In this document: positions 26,457-34,588 of the stretch, one piece after another | Layout: each line of letters opens with the position of its first letter | Position numbering within the stretch: the stretch's first letter is position 1 | Assembly: GCA_944387055.1 (NCBI GenBank) | Contig: CALXDL010000007.1 | Span: 1 to 60,189, forward strand | DNA length: 60,189 nucleotides | From: an uncultured Oscillospiraceae bacterium | GTDB lineage: Bacteria; Bacillota; Clostridia; Oscillospirales; Oscillospiraceae | Direction: 5' to 3' | Position numbers and translations under genes: made by a program | The notes under the pieces: generated by a model | What the model was told of the DNA's origin: nothing | The model's database searches: none | The model's input: only the letters and a program-made list of their open reading frames with translations

Positions 26457-26508
26457 AAAAATAAAAGGGCATTCGACGGCGGCCACAAAATGGCGCCATC
26501 AAATACCC
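26457..26508 (-). terminator. leader terminator (attenuator) upstream of the reductase/transporter operon
   Basis: GGGTATTTGATGGCG (26508-26494) pairs with CGCCGTCGAATGCCC (26481-26467), including G-T wobbles, plus an inner CCA/TGG, followed by TTTTATTTTT. It is a strong intrinsic terminator between the operon promoter and its first gene. Confidence 0.75.
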
Positions 26509-26758
26509 ATTCTCAGCAGCGGTATGTGGAAACACATACCGCCCCCTACGATATCAATGGAAACTATTCGATCGTTTAACGTGCAGGCAACGGATATTAA
26601 AAGCGCAAACGCCGGAAATAAATGCGGTGAGATCACCGAGGACCGCCGCGACGGATGTCGATGGAGCGGCGGGGCGTTTGCTTCGCTTCTAGTGCATACA
26701 CGGCTGGCAGCGGACGGCCGGTCTTCCAACAGGCTATCGCACATCAGCGTCAGAAATT
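26457..26758 (-). promoter_or_regulatory. structured 5' leader, candidate riboswitch or attenuator
   Basis: From the predicted start near 26758 the transcript carries three structured parts. The first is a multi-branched element (GCAAACGCC at 26681-26673 pairing with GGCGTTTGC at 26613-26605, enclosing hairpins CGGTGA/TCACCG and CCGCCG/CGGCGG). The second is a 10-bp hairpin with a TTTC loop (26519-26542), and the third is the terminator at 26457-26508. No known aptamer was recognised; a stretch resembling half of a TPP aptamer was considered and rejected. Confidence 0.45.
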
Positions 26759-26764
26759 GTCTGA

Positions 26765-26794
26765 AATATAACATAGATGCTGCTATCCTGTCAA
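26765..26794 (-). promoter_or_regulatory. promoter of the aldo/keto reductase-FAD-ABC operon
   Basis: Perfect TTGACA (26794-26789), 18-bp spacer, TATATT (26770-26765) on the minus strand, about 370 bp upstream of the first start codon. Confidence 0.7.
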
Positions 26795-26958
26795 GAAGTG
26801 CGTAAAACGTCCCGTATTTTTCAGCGTGTTACATATTTCTTCTTTTTTCTCTTTGTACTGATCGCACAAGCCACATCTGTCCTACCGGCACCGTGCGCCT
26901 ATCACAGGACATCTCTGCCCCGCCGCGATGGCGCGGCGGGGGCACCGTTCCTTATCAG

Positions 26959-26999
26959 AAAACCCCCGGCAGACACCGTAGGTACGGTGCCTGCCGGGG
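26959..26999 (-). terminator. intrinsic terminator of the XpaC/TelA/TPM operon
   Basis: A 17-bp stem with one mismatch (26964-26980 with 26983-26999), followed by GTTTTCTG on the minus strand. Confidence 0.8.
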
Positions 27000-27036
27000 A
27001 CCTGATCAGGAAGATCGGATGGAGGACGCCGGGTCT

Positions 27037-28095
27037 TCATCTGCGGCCGCCGCGGGAACCGCCGCGGGAGCCGCCTGCACGGCCGCCGAAGCTGCCGCGG
27101 GAGCCGCCTGCGCGGCCGCCGAAACTGCCGCCGCCCCCGAAGCCGCCGGATGCAGGCCGGCGAGGCGGACGAGTCCCGCCGGCACCGCCCCGGAAAGCAC
27201 CTCCTCCACCGGGCGGAGGAGGACCGGGCCGGCGAGGAGGCGGAGGGCCGGGCCGCCTGGGCGGCGGTGGCGGCCGTCTGGGCGGACGCCGGGGCCTGCC
27301 CCAGAAGATGGGATAATAGACGGTCGTGGGGATCCCCATGCCCGGCCGCAGGTAGCGGCGGCGGTAGCGGCCCCAGCGTATGCCGTCCACGATCACCCAC
27401 ACGATGAACAGCATGACCACCAGACTGACCATATCCGCCACCATCACATTGGGCTCAGGCGCGAACGTACCAGAGCTCTCCGTGTAGTATCCGCCGCCGG
27501 TGGAGTAGTTCTCCCGGACGGGCGGGATATAATTTTCCTGGATGGAGACATCGTAATAGGCGGAGAACCAGTCGATGAACGCGTCGAAGGTCTTTGCCAC
27601 AGCCGCGTCATAGTTCCCTGCGGCGAAATCCGCTTCCATGTTCTCGTAGAGGATCTGCTGGAGCTCCGCATCCTGACTGTGCAGGCCGGTGCCGGGCACC
27701 TCCGCATAATCGCCCACCAATCCGCCCTGGGAGATGTTCTCCAGCGCCAAAAGGAGGACCAGACCGTTGTTCCGCCTGTAGTCACCGACCTGGTATTGGT
27801 TCCCCAGATCCTCTCCATAGGAGATGATGTCCTGGCCGCCGGTGGAATCCACTGTCACCACCAGGATCTGGGCGCCGGTCTGGGCAAAAAGAGAGGCGTT
27901 CATGGCATCGATGTGTTCCATGGTCTCGTCCGAGAGGACGCTGGCGTGATCATATACGTATGTATACGTGCCCACGACGGCGGTAGATGGCTCACTGACA
28001 TCTGTCGGCCTGCGCAGCTGCCCGATCAGCAGCCCGGCCGCGATGGCCAGCACCATGACGATCACCGCCACGGGACGTTTTCCGAAAATCTTCAT
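27037..28095 (-). CDS. TPM-domain protein (YgcG-like) with Gly/Arg/Pro-rich tail
   Basis: The 352-residue protein has an N-terminal membrane segment (residues 8-25), a TPM domain from VYDHASVLSDET (near residue 48) through LLLALENISQG, and a second membrane segment near residue 222. After it comes a low-complexity tail: Arg/Pro-rich (residues about 263-300), then Gly/Ser/Arg-rich with a tandem copy of SFGGRAGGSRG. TPM proteins are membrane-linked and of unclear function; in plants TPM takes part in photosystem II repair. It is the last gene after xpaC-like, a small membrane protein and telA genes. The Gly-rich tail suggests disorder, RNA/nucleic-acid contact or clustering. Confidence 0.85.
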   Translation of the reverse strand: MKIFGKRPVAVIVMVLAIAAGLLIGQLRRPTDVSEPSTAVVGTYTYVYDHASVLSDETMEHIDAMNASLFAQTGAQILVVTVDSTGGQDIISYGEDLGNQYQVGDYRRNNGLVLLLALENISQGGLVGDYAEVPGTGLHSQDAELQQILYENMEADFAAGNYDAAVAKTFDAFIDWFSAYYDVSIQENYIPPVRENYSTGGGYYTESSGTFAPEPNVMVADMVSLVVMLFIVWVIVDGIRWGRYRRRYLRPGMGIPTTVYYPIFWGRPRRPPRRPPPPPRRPGPPPPRRPGPPPPGGGGAFRGGAGGTRPPRRPASGGFGGGGSFGGRAGGSRGSFGGRAGGSRGGSRGGRR

Positions 28096-28144
28096 AGGCG
28101 TCCTCTTTTCTTCCGTTCCCTATGTACGGCTGTCCACTGCGGGG

Positions 28145-29326
28145 TCAGCCGTGCAGTTCCATCAGCTTCTGCTTCAGCTCGCCTTCGATACGGCCCAGCT
28201 CCGCCTCCGCGGCCTTGCGCTTCTGAGCGCCTTCCCGCTGGATGTTCAGCACCTCGTCCAGGGTAGAGATCAGCTGCTGGTTGGTATGCTGGAGGGTCTC
28301 GATGTCCACGATGCTCCGTTCCGCCTCCTTGGCGGTCTGGATGGTGCCCATCTTCAGCATATCCGCGTTCTTCTTGAGCAGCTCGTTGGTCATCTCTGTG
28401 ACGGCACTCTGCGCCGCCGTGGCCTGACGGCCGTGCTCCAGCCCCAGGGCCAGCACCATCTGGCTCTTCCACAGGGGGATCGTGTTCACCAGAGAGGACT
28501 GGATCTTCTCCACCATCAGTGTGTCGTTGTTCTGCAGCAGCCGGGTCTGGGGACCCATCTGCACGGAGATCATCCGCGTCAGCTCCAGGTCATGGAGCTT
28601 CTTTTCGAACCGCTCACACATCTGCACCCGGTCGTTATAGGTCTGTGCGTCCTCCTGGGTGCCGGACTGTTCCGCCTTGGCCTTCAGCGCCGGCAGCTCA
28701 TTGGCCCGGACATCCTCCAGCTTCTTCTTCCCCGCCAGGATGTACATGGTGAGCTCCTTGTAATACTTCAAGTTCAGCTCGTACATCTGATCGAACATGG
28801 CCACGTCCTTGAGCAGCGTCACCTGGTGCTGCTCCAGCTCCCGGGCGATCTTGTCCACATTGGACTCCACCTTGGCATACTGGGCCTTCATGGCCTCCAG
28901 CTTGTTGCCGGTCTTTTTGAAAAAGCCGAACAGGCCCTTCTTCTCCTCTTCCTCTCCGAAGCCCTTGAGCTCCACCACCAGCTCGGAGAGGGACTTGCCC
29001 ACCTCTCCCAGGTCCTTGGTGCGCACGGAGTTCAGTGCGTTCTCGGAAAAGCTGGCCACGTTCTTCTGTGCCGCCGCGCCATACTGCAAGATCTGGTTGC
29101 TGTCCGTCAGGTCGATCTTCTTGGCGAACGCCTCCACCGCCTGCTTCTCCGCGTCGTTCAGGAGGTCCTCGTCCATGCGCACCGGCGTCACCTCCGGCTT
29201 AGCGGGCTCCGGAGCAGGCGCGGCCGGAGCGGCGGGTGCCACCGGGTCCAGCGTCAGCTGTGGCACCTCGTCCGTGTGATCAGGATCCAAGGTCAGTTCG
29301 GGCATCATGCTCTTCTCGTCAGCCAT
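28145..29326 (-). CDS. telA: toxic-anion-resistance protein TelA family
   Basis: The 393-residue cytosolic protein begins with a Pro/Ala-rich, acidic tail, then is mainly alpha-helical with coiled-coil character: the ARELEQHQVTLLKDVAMFDQMYELN helix region and LLKKNADMLK are typical TelA segments. TelA/KlaA members are linked to tellurite resistance and to membrane-stress functions, and are commonly neighbours of XpaC-like proteins. The exact role is unknown. The 27-base gap to the small membrane protein gene upstream and the downstream TPM gene indicate one operon. Confidence 0.9.
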   Translation of the reverse strand: MADEKSMMPELTLDPDHTDEVPQLTLDPVAPAAPAAPAPEPAKPEVTPVRMDEDLLNDAEKQAVEAFAKKIDLTDSNQILQYGAAAQKNVASFSENALNSVRTKDLGEVGKSLSELVVELKGFGEEEEKKGLFGFFKKTGNKLEAMKAQYAKVESNVDKIARELEQHQVTLLKDVAMFDQMYELNLKYYKELTMYILAGKKKLEDVRANELPALKAKAEQSGTQEDAQTYNDRVQMCERFEKKLHDLELTRMISVQMGPQTRLLQNNDTLMVEKIQSSLVNTIPLWKSQMVLALGLEHGRQATAAQSAVTEMTNELLKKNADMLKMGTIQTAKEAERSIVDIETLQHTNQQLISTLDEVLNIQREGAQKRKAAEAELGRIEGELKQKLMELHG

Positions 29327-29353
29327 CGTATGTTCCTCCGTTCATGCATGTTC

Positions 29354-29632
29354 TCAGTCAGTCCCTTCTTCCAGGGCCTTCGTGGCATCTGTAGCTTCCA
29401 GGCGGCGCTGTCTCCTGCCTCTGATCCAGCTGACCAGCCATGCGGCGGCCAGACATACCGAGACGGCGGCAAGTCCCCAGCGGAGCCAGGCACCGGAAGG
29501 TCCCACCAGTCCCAGACGGCCGGCGTCCTGCCATACAGAGGCCTCCCGGGCCCACACCACAGCCATCAGGGCCCATACCACGGCAGAAAACAGGCAGAAG
29601 CCCGGCTTTGGCCGCTTCTGTCCTTTTTTCAT
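29354..29632 (-). CDS. small two-helix membrane protein
   Basis: The 92-residue protein has a basic start, a hydrophobic segment at residues about 13-27 (FSAVVWALMAVVWA), a short loop and a second helix at residues about 52-69, then a charged Arg/Lys tail. No family was recognised. It lies between xpaC-like and telA genes with gaps of 13 and 27 bp, so it probably serves the same membrane-stress complex. The coding sense is supported by tight packing and a methionine start with AGAGGAGG upstream. Confidence 0.7.
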   Translation of the reverse strand: MKKGQKRPKPGFCLFSAVVWALMAVVWAREASVWQDAGRLGLVGPSGAWLRWGLAAVSVCLAAAWLVSWIRGRRQRRLEATDATKALEEGTD

Positions 29633-29645
29633 AGGGCCCCTCCTC

Positions 29646-30368
29646 TCACAGCTCCAGCTTGATATCGGTACCGTCCTCCGGTCTCGCCTCCGCTTTCAGC
29701 TGATCGCCTACGAGCCCCTCCCGCGCCATCATCTTCTCCAGCACCGTGATATCTGTGGAGATATCCAGAGCCTCCGCGCCGTACAGGCTGTCCAGCTGCT
29801 TTTCGAAGGCCGACACGATGGTACGCATCATCCCCTCCACCTTGGCGAGGGTGGTGTCGATGTTCTCTCCGGAGACGCCAGCGCCGCTCATCCGGTCATA
29901 GGCGTTGAGGAGTTTGAGCGTAGTGGGCAGATAATAGTCCATGAAACGCCGGATCTGCGGCAGCTTCTCCGGGTGCGAGCGCACCTCGTCGAAGATCTTG
30001 CTGCTGATCTGCTCCATCCGCACGATATCGGCGGAGATGCCCGGGTCTGCGATGTTCTCGTCCAGCCGCTTCATTTCCTGGATGGCCAGTCTCCCGTCCC
30101 GGACCATCTTGTCCAGCGCCTGATCGCCGGTGGAAGGCGGCCCCTCCACAGGGGCGGTAGTCTTGGTCTCCGGTGCCGCCTGGGGCGCGGCTTCGCTGCG
30201 TGCGCCGCCGCGGCACAGCAGACAGGCCACCAGGAACACCGCCACGGACACGCCGCCCAGCAAGACCATATGCAGCGGCTCATACAGTGGGCGCAGCATG
30301 GGATAGACCAGCCACAGCACCGCCACCGCGTAAAAAGGCGCTACCGGCCTGCGTTTTTCCTTTTCCAT
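29646..30368 (-). CDS. XpaC-like 5-bromo-4-chloroindolyl phosphate hydrolysis family protein
   Basis: The 240-residue protein has two N-terminal hydrophobic segments (residues about 10-25 and 33-50), a Pro-rich linker and a helical C-terminal domain including RMEQISSKIFDEVRSHPEKL and RRFMDYYLPTTLKLL, the XpaC signature. XpaC was named for a phosphatase-like phenotype; the family is membrane-linked and usually sits next to telA. The start at 30368 follows GGAGG. It leads the operon from a consensus promoter at 30415-30443. Confidence 0.85.
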   Translation of the reverse strand: MEKEKRRPVAPFYAVAVLWLVYPMLRPLYEPLHMVLLGGVSVAVFLVACLLCRGGARSEAAPQAAPETKTTAPVEGPPSTGDQALDKMVRDGRLAIQEMKRLDENIADPGISADIVRMEQISSKIFDEVRSHPEKLPQIRRFMDYYLPTTLKLLNAYDRMSGAGVSGENIDTTLAKVEGMMRTIVSAFEKQLDSLYGAEALDISTDITVLEKMMAREGLVGDQLKAEARPEDGTDIKLEL

Positions 30369-30414
30369 GAGAGACCTCCTCCGGACAAACTGCTCATCAG
30401 CGGATATCGATGTC

Positions 30415-30443
30415 ATTATACCCTTCCCATGCGGCGGGGTCAA
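30415..30443 (-). promoter_or_regulatory. promoter of the XpaC/TelA/TPM operon
   Basis: TTGACC (30443-30438), 17-bp spacer, TATAAT (30420-30415). The -10 is a perfect consensus. Confidence 0.8.
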
Positions 30444-30518
30444 GCGAGGTCTCGCGATCTTCCCGCTCTCTCCTCAGCAGGCAGATGGGCCGGAGGACGA
30501 TCGTGCCCCAGACACACA

Positions 30519-30552
30519 GGGGCCCGGCACAGGGAAAGCTGTGCCGGGCCCC
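30519..30552 (-). terminator. hairpin after the DUF6512-like gene
   Basis: A 14-bp perfect stem (30519-30532 with 30539-30552) without a clear U tract, so termination is possible but not shown. Confidence 0.5.
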
Positions 30553-30596
30553 GTCCGGAGAATGGCGGTCCGCCGCCTGGGCGGCCGCATCTCCTT

Positions 30597-31133
30597 TCAG
30601 CGCGGGATGCCGAACAGTCCCGTCACCGGATCCTGCCATAGAGCGATCTGAGGCGGGCGGAACGTGCAGTACACGAATAAGAACGCCGCCCCCCACAGCA
30701 CCAGCAGGCCCAGCACCTGCTGCCAGATGGAGGCGGACCGCCCCCGCTGCAGCAGACAGGCATCCAGCCAGAAGGTGCACAGGGCGGCCAGCAGGAACAC
30801 GGCCACATCCGCCCAGAGGACATGACGTCCCCAGACGCCCGTGTACGTATAGAACAGCACCGGGATCGCCGCCAGGCCCGCCACCGTGGAAACGGCGCGC
30901 ACAGCCAGGAAATTGGGATAGTTCCGCCCCACCAAGCACATCTGGACCATGGAAAAGAGGAACACCGGGAAGAAGAGGAGCTTCATGTGTTCCCAGGTCG
31001 ACTCATTGACTGCGGAGACGACGGCTGCCGCTGTGCTGCCGCCGCTCCACCCATAGAGGAAGTGCAGCAGCGTCCCCGCTGCCGCCGTAAAGAGGAAGCC
31101 TGCCAGCTCCCACCAGAACAGCCGTCTGCGCAT
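30597..31133 (-). CDS. multi-pass membrane protein, DUF6512-like
   Basis: The 178-residue protein has about five hydrophobic segments and a conserved-looking NESTWEHMKLLFFPVFLF block, which I associate with the DUF6512 family. Its function is unknown. The start at 31133 follows AGGAGG with a 6-base spacer. It is a lone gene in the minus direction between the azlD terminator and the XpaC/TelA operon. Confidence 0.75.
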   Translation of the reverse strand: MRRRLFWWELAGFLFTAAAGTLLHFLYGWSGGSTAAAVVSAVNESTWEHMKLLFFPVFLFSMVQMCLVGRNYPNFLAVRAVSTVAGLAAIPVLFYTYTGVWGRHVLWADVAVFLLAALCTFWLDACLLQRGRSASIWQQVLGLLVLWGAAFLFVYCTFRPPQIALWQDPVTGLFGIPR

Positions 31134-31148
31134 CGCGCGCCTCCTGTC

Positions 31149-31178
31149 GAAAAGGACTGCGGCCACAGGCCGCAGTCC
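31149..31178 (-). terminator. intrinsic terminator of the azlCD operon
   Basis: An 11-bp perfect stem (31154-31164 with 31168-31178) followed by TTTTC on the minus strand. Confidence 0.8.
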
Positions 31179-31243
31179 CAGTCTATACAGATCTTGGAAC
31201 GATCATACATCCAAGGAGAGCCGATCCGCGCACGCGGTGCAGA

Positions 31244-31579
31244 TCAGACGAATACCGCCTGCACCAGCAGCATGTACAGCGCCGTCCCGCCTGCGATGGA
31301 GAGCAGGACGTTATGCTTCCAGGTGTGCAGGAGCACCACCGCCGCGATGGACAGCAGCTCCGGCGCGCCGTGTGGTACCGCCAGCCAGGAGACGTTCCTG
31401 ATGCAGTATACCACCAGGAGCCCCATCATGGCGGGAGGGAGCACCTTCCCCAGGTATGTGACCACGGCAGGCGGCGCTTTCTTCTCTGGGAAGAGCCAGA
31501 AGGGCAGCCAGCGGGTCAGTTGGGTCCCGGCGGCCACCGCCAGGATGATCCCCAGAGTCTGCAAAGGGGTCAGTGTCAC
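31244..31579 (-). CDS. azlD: AzlD-family branched-chain amino-acid exporter subunit
   Basis: The 111-residue membrane protein has about four hydrophobic segments, with the AzlD-type opening LGIILAVAAGTQLTRWLPFWLF and LPPAMMGLLVVYC. It starts at a GTG (31579) that overlaps the azlC stop as GTGA, so translation is coupled. AzlCD exports branched-chain amino acids and analogues such as 4-azaleucine. The GTG start is chosen because the longer upstream frame lies entirely within azlC. Confidence 0.88.
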   Translation of the reverse strand: MTLTPLQTLGIILAVAAGTQLTRWLPFWLFPEKKAPPAVVTYLGKVLPPAMMGLLVVYCIRNVSWLAVPHGAPELLSIAAVVLLHTWKHNVLLSIAGGTALYMLLVQAVFV

Positions 31580-32298
31580 AGGGCTCCCTCCTCTCCGCGC
31601 CGGTCCAGATGGCGCCGCCCGCCCAGCAATACCGCCAGCACCAGCACCATGGCGGGGATCACCATGTTGTCCGGGCCGAACACCACCAGGCCCACGACGG
31701 CACAGGCGATGCCGATCAGACCCGCCGGCCGGTTCTCCGGTCTCTTCCACTGCTCCAGGAACAGCACCACGAACAGCGCCGTCAGCGCGAAATCCATCCC
31801 CGTGGTGTCAAAGGTGATCAGGTTCCCCACCAGACCGCCCAGGGCCGTGCCGGCGATCCAGTACAGGTAGTCCAACAGGGAGATGTAGAAATAGAAATCT
31901 TTCCGGGCCACGCCATCGGGCGGCTCCAGCGTGGATACCAGGGAGAACGTCTCATCGCAGAGCACGTAGATCAAGAAGGGCCGTACTTTCCCCAGCCCTT
32001 TATACTTGTCCAGCAGGCTCAGCCCATAGAACATATGCCGGGCATTGACCATGACGGACAGCAAGAACGCCTGGATGGGGTCGAACGCCGCGGTCAACAG
32101 GGTGATGGCCACGAACTGCATACTGCCCCCAAAGGCGATGGCGCTCATCAAGACGGACCATACCGGTCCATACCCCTCGGCCTGCATCAGCATGCCGTAA
32201 GCCACGCCCAAGCATAAAAAACCCGTCATCACCGGGACGGTCGCAGGGAACGCCGCCCGCAGGACTGCCCGGCGCCGGTGCTGTTTCGTCTCTTCCAT
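31576..32298 (-). CDS. azlC: AzlC-family branched-chain amino-acid exporter
   Basis: The 240-residue inner-membrane protein has about six hydrophobic segments and the family's FAGSMQF-like core, here AIAFGGSMQFVAI, and NARHMFYGLSL. With AzlD it forms the exporter. The start at 32298 follows AAGGAGG. In some bacteria azlCD is controlled by Lrp or AzlB; no regulator gene is adjacent here. Confidence 0.9.
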   Translation of the reverse strand: MEETKQHRRRAVLRAAFPATVPVMTGFLCLGVAYGMLMQAEGYGPVWSVLMSAIAFGGSMQFVAITLLTAAFDPIQAFLLSVMVNARHMFYGLSLLDKYKGLGKVRPFLIYVLCDETFSLVSTLEPPDGVARKDFYFYISLLDYLYWIAGTALGGLVGNLITFDTTGMDFALTALFVVLFLEQWKRPENRPAGLIGIACAVVGLVVFGPDNMVIPAMVLVLAVLLGGRRHLDRRGEEGAL

Positions 32299-32351
32299 CC
32301 AGACCCTCCTTATCGGATAGGGCCCGCGCCAGGAGGCGCGGGCCCTGCCTC

Positions 32352-34094
32352 TCACATTTTCTCCGGCGCGTCCACGCCGATGAGTTTCAAGCCGTTGCGC
32401 AGTACGATCCGGGTGTCATCGGCCAGCTTCAGGCGGGCCGACAGGAGCGCAGGCTCCTCCCCCTTGATGCGGCAAGGGGTATAGAACCGGTGGAAGCAGG
32501 CCGCCAGCTCCTGGAGATAGCGGTTGATGTGGCTGGGATCGTAATCCCGGGCCGCCAGACGGATCTCTTCGTCCAGCTGCGCGATCTGCTTGATGAGCGT
32601 CCGCTCCGTCTCACCGCTCAGGAGGGAGATATCCACATCCGCCTGGGCCGGGACGCACGCGCCCTCGTCCTCCAGCGCCCGCAGCAGCGAGCAGATGCGG
32701 GCATGAGCATATTCCACATAATAGACGGGGTTCTCGCTGTCCTCCCGCACGGCCAGGCCCAGGTCGAATTCCATCTGGGTGTCCGGCTTGGCGTTGAAGA
32801 ACCAGCGGGCGGCGTCCACGGGGATCTCGTCCAGCAGATCGGACAGGGAGATGGCCTTGCCGGTACGCTTGGACATGCGCACCACCTCGCCGTCCCGCAG
32901 CAGCTTCACCAATTGCATCAGCACGATGTCCAGCCGGTCGCCGTCCAGTCCCAGAGCATCCAGAGCTCCCTTCAGCCGGGCCACGTGGCCATGGTGGTCA
33001 GCGCCCCAGACGTTGATCACCCGGTCGAAGCCCCGCACGGCGAATTTGTTGCGGTGATAGGCGATGTCAGCGGCGAAGTAGGTGTAGAACCCGTTGGCCC
33101 GGCGCAGCACGTCGTCCTTCAGGTCCAGCTTCTCGATGTCCGCCTCCTTCTTCCCCTGCTTGCGGTAATGCTCCCGGAGGATATCGGCGGTGCGCAGCCA
33201 CAGCGCCCCATCTTTCTCATAGGTCCAGCCCCGCTGTGTCAGCTGCTCCACAGTCTCCGCCACATATCCGCTCTCGTGGAGCGTGGACTCGTAGAACCAG
33301 TCGTCATAATGGATCTTGTAGCGCTCCAGATCGCTCCTCATCTTGGGCAGGTTCACGCTCAGGCCGAACTGCGCCAGGGTCTCCTGCCGCTGCGCTTCCG
33401 GCACGTCCGCCAGCGCGTCTCCATGCTGGTCGTAATAGGCCCGGGCCAGGTCTTTGATATCCTCGCCCTGATAGCCGTCCTCCGGGAAGGGCACTGCGTC
33501 CTCGCCCCGGATGATCTGGAGGTAGCGGGCCTCGATGGAGTGGGCGAACTTGTCGATCTGGTGTCCGGCGTCGTTCACATAGAACTCCCGGGCCACGTCT
33601 GCGCCGCAGGCGCTGAGGACGCTGGCCAGCGTGTCTCCCAGCACACCGCCCCGGGCGTTGCCCATATGCATGGGGCCGGTGGGATTGGCGGAGACGAACT
33701 CCACCATGATCTTCTGTCCCTTCAGGTGATCGGCGGTGCCGTAGGCCGCACCTTCCGCCTCCACCGCCTCCATGACGCCGGCGTACCAACTGTCGTTCAG
33801 GCGGAAATTCAGGAAGCCAGGCCCCGCGATCTCCGCAGAGGCGAAGTAGCTCCCCGTCAGATCCCTGTGGTCCAGCAATGCCTGGGCGATGTTCCGTGGC
33901 GCTTGCCGCAGCGCCTTGGATGCCGCCAGGGCGAAGGTGGTGGTGAAGTCGCCGTTGGCGGTATCCTTGGGGATCTCCACCGGGGCGGTCTTGACCTCCG
34001 CCTCCGGCAGTGTGCCGTCCGCCACGGCCGCGCGGTAAGCGCCCATGGCCAGCTCCGCCGCCTGCTTTTTCGCGTTCTCGATCATGTTGATCAT
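32352..34094 (-). CDS. argS: arginyl-tRNA synthetase
   Basis: The 580-residue cytosolic enzyme charges tRNA-Arg. The HIGH motif is HMGN (residues 143-146, in ANPTGPMHMGNARGG), the KMSKS loop is MSKRTGK (near residue 375), and the C-terminal DALR anticodon-binding domain ends the chain. The start at 34094 follows AGAGG by 10 bases; an ATG 9 bases downstream is an alternative. It is preceded by a DUF1934 gene and murI in the same direction, with 53 bp to the first, and may be in one transcript. Confidence 0.97.
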   Translation of the reverse strand: MINMIENAKKQAAELAMGAYRAAVADGTLPEAEVKTAPVEIPKDTANGDFTTTFALAASKALRQAPRNIAQALLDHRDLTGSYFASAEIAGPGFLNFRLNDSWYAGVMEAVEAEGAAYGTADHLKGQKIMVEFVSANPTGPMHMGNARGGVLGDTLASVLSACGADVAREFYVNDAGHQIDKFAHSIEARYLQIIRGEDAVPFPEDGYQGEDIKDLARAYYDQHGDALADVPEAQRQETLAQFGLSVNLPKMRSDLERYKIHYDDWFYESTLHESGYVAETVEQLTQRGWTYEKDGALWLRTADILREHYRKQGKKEADIEKLDLKDDVLRRANGFYTYFAADIAYHRNKFAVRGFDRVINVWGADHHGHVARLKGALDALGLDGDRLDIVLMQLVKLLRDGEVVRMSKRTGKAISLSDLLDEIPVDAARWFFNAKPDTQMEFDLGLAVREDSENPVYYVEYAHARICSLLRALEDEGACVPAQADVDISLLSGETERTLIKQIAQLDEEIRLAARDYDPSHINRYLQELAACFHRFYTPCRIKGEEPALLSARLKLADDTRIVLRNGLKLIGVDAPEKM

Positions 34095-34147
34095 GTCGTC
34101 AATCCTCTCTTTTGTGGTCGTGTGGCCCCATCGGCCGTCTGGCCTTA

Positions 34148-34588
34148 TCATTTCCGCTTCACGCGGATCTTGCACGTATTGCGCCCGGTCACCGTGTGCT
34201 CCACGGCGATGGAGTAGCGGATCTCCATGATGCCGCCGCGCTCCGTCAGGTCATGCCGCAGGCGGCTGGTCTGGATGTCCACCGTCAGTTCCCCGAAAGG
34301 CGTCTCATACAGTGACGTATGCTGGCGCCCCTCCTCGAACACCATCTGGGAGTTCACCTTCCCCGACCGGGTCAAGATCACCCGCGGCCCCTTCACCTGG
34401 AAGCAGGTGGTGGTCCCCTCCATGCCTGTGAGGGCGGACTCGGCGTAGGATAGGAGCAGTCCCTCCTCCGTCACTTCCAACGTCCCCTCGGTCATCAGCT
34501 CCGTGGCGTCCGGCTCCACACCGTCGAACGATTGCTCTCCTCGGATGGAGAGCAGCACCGGCCAGCTCTTTTTGTCAGTACTGTTCAA
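34148..34588 (-). CDS. DUF1934 (calycin-like) beta-barrel protein
   Basis: The 146-residue small protein is mostly beta strand, consistent with the DUF1934/YwiB family: it has the TEGTLEVTEEGLLLSYAES opening, then a typical GRVILTRSG-like segment and a C-terminal VTGRNTCKIRVK strand. The function is unknown; it commonly neighbours argS or ribosomal genes in Firmicutes. It overlaps the end of murI by 14 bp and is 53 bp before argS, which indicates coupling with both. Confidence 0.82.
   Translation of the reverse strand: MNSTDKKSWPVLLSIRGEQSFDGVEPDATELMTEGTLEVTEEGLLLSYAESALTGMEGTTTCFQVKGPRVILTRSGKVNSQMVFEEGRQHTSLYETPFGELTVDIQTSRLRHDLTERGGIMEIRYSIAVEHTVTGRNTCKIRVKRK

Noticed and set aside
26517-26545. 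TPP riboswitch
   Set aside because: GGGGGC, a hairpin and GCTGAGA resemble the first half of a TPP aptamer, but the second half (CTGATCTGGATAATGCCAGCG) is missing; the downstream sequence is a terminator stem.
26524-26805. 93-codon plus-strand frame in the operon leader
   Set aside because: It lies over a predicted promoter and leader on the other strand, has no ribosome site and no recognised sequence.
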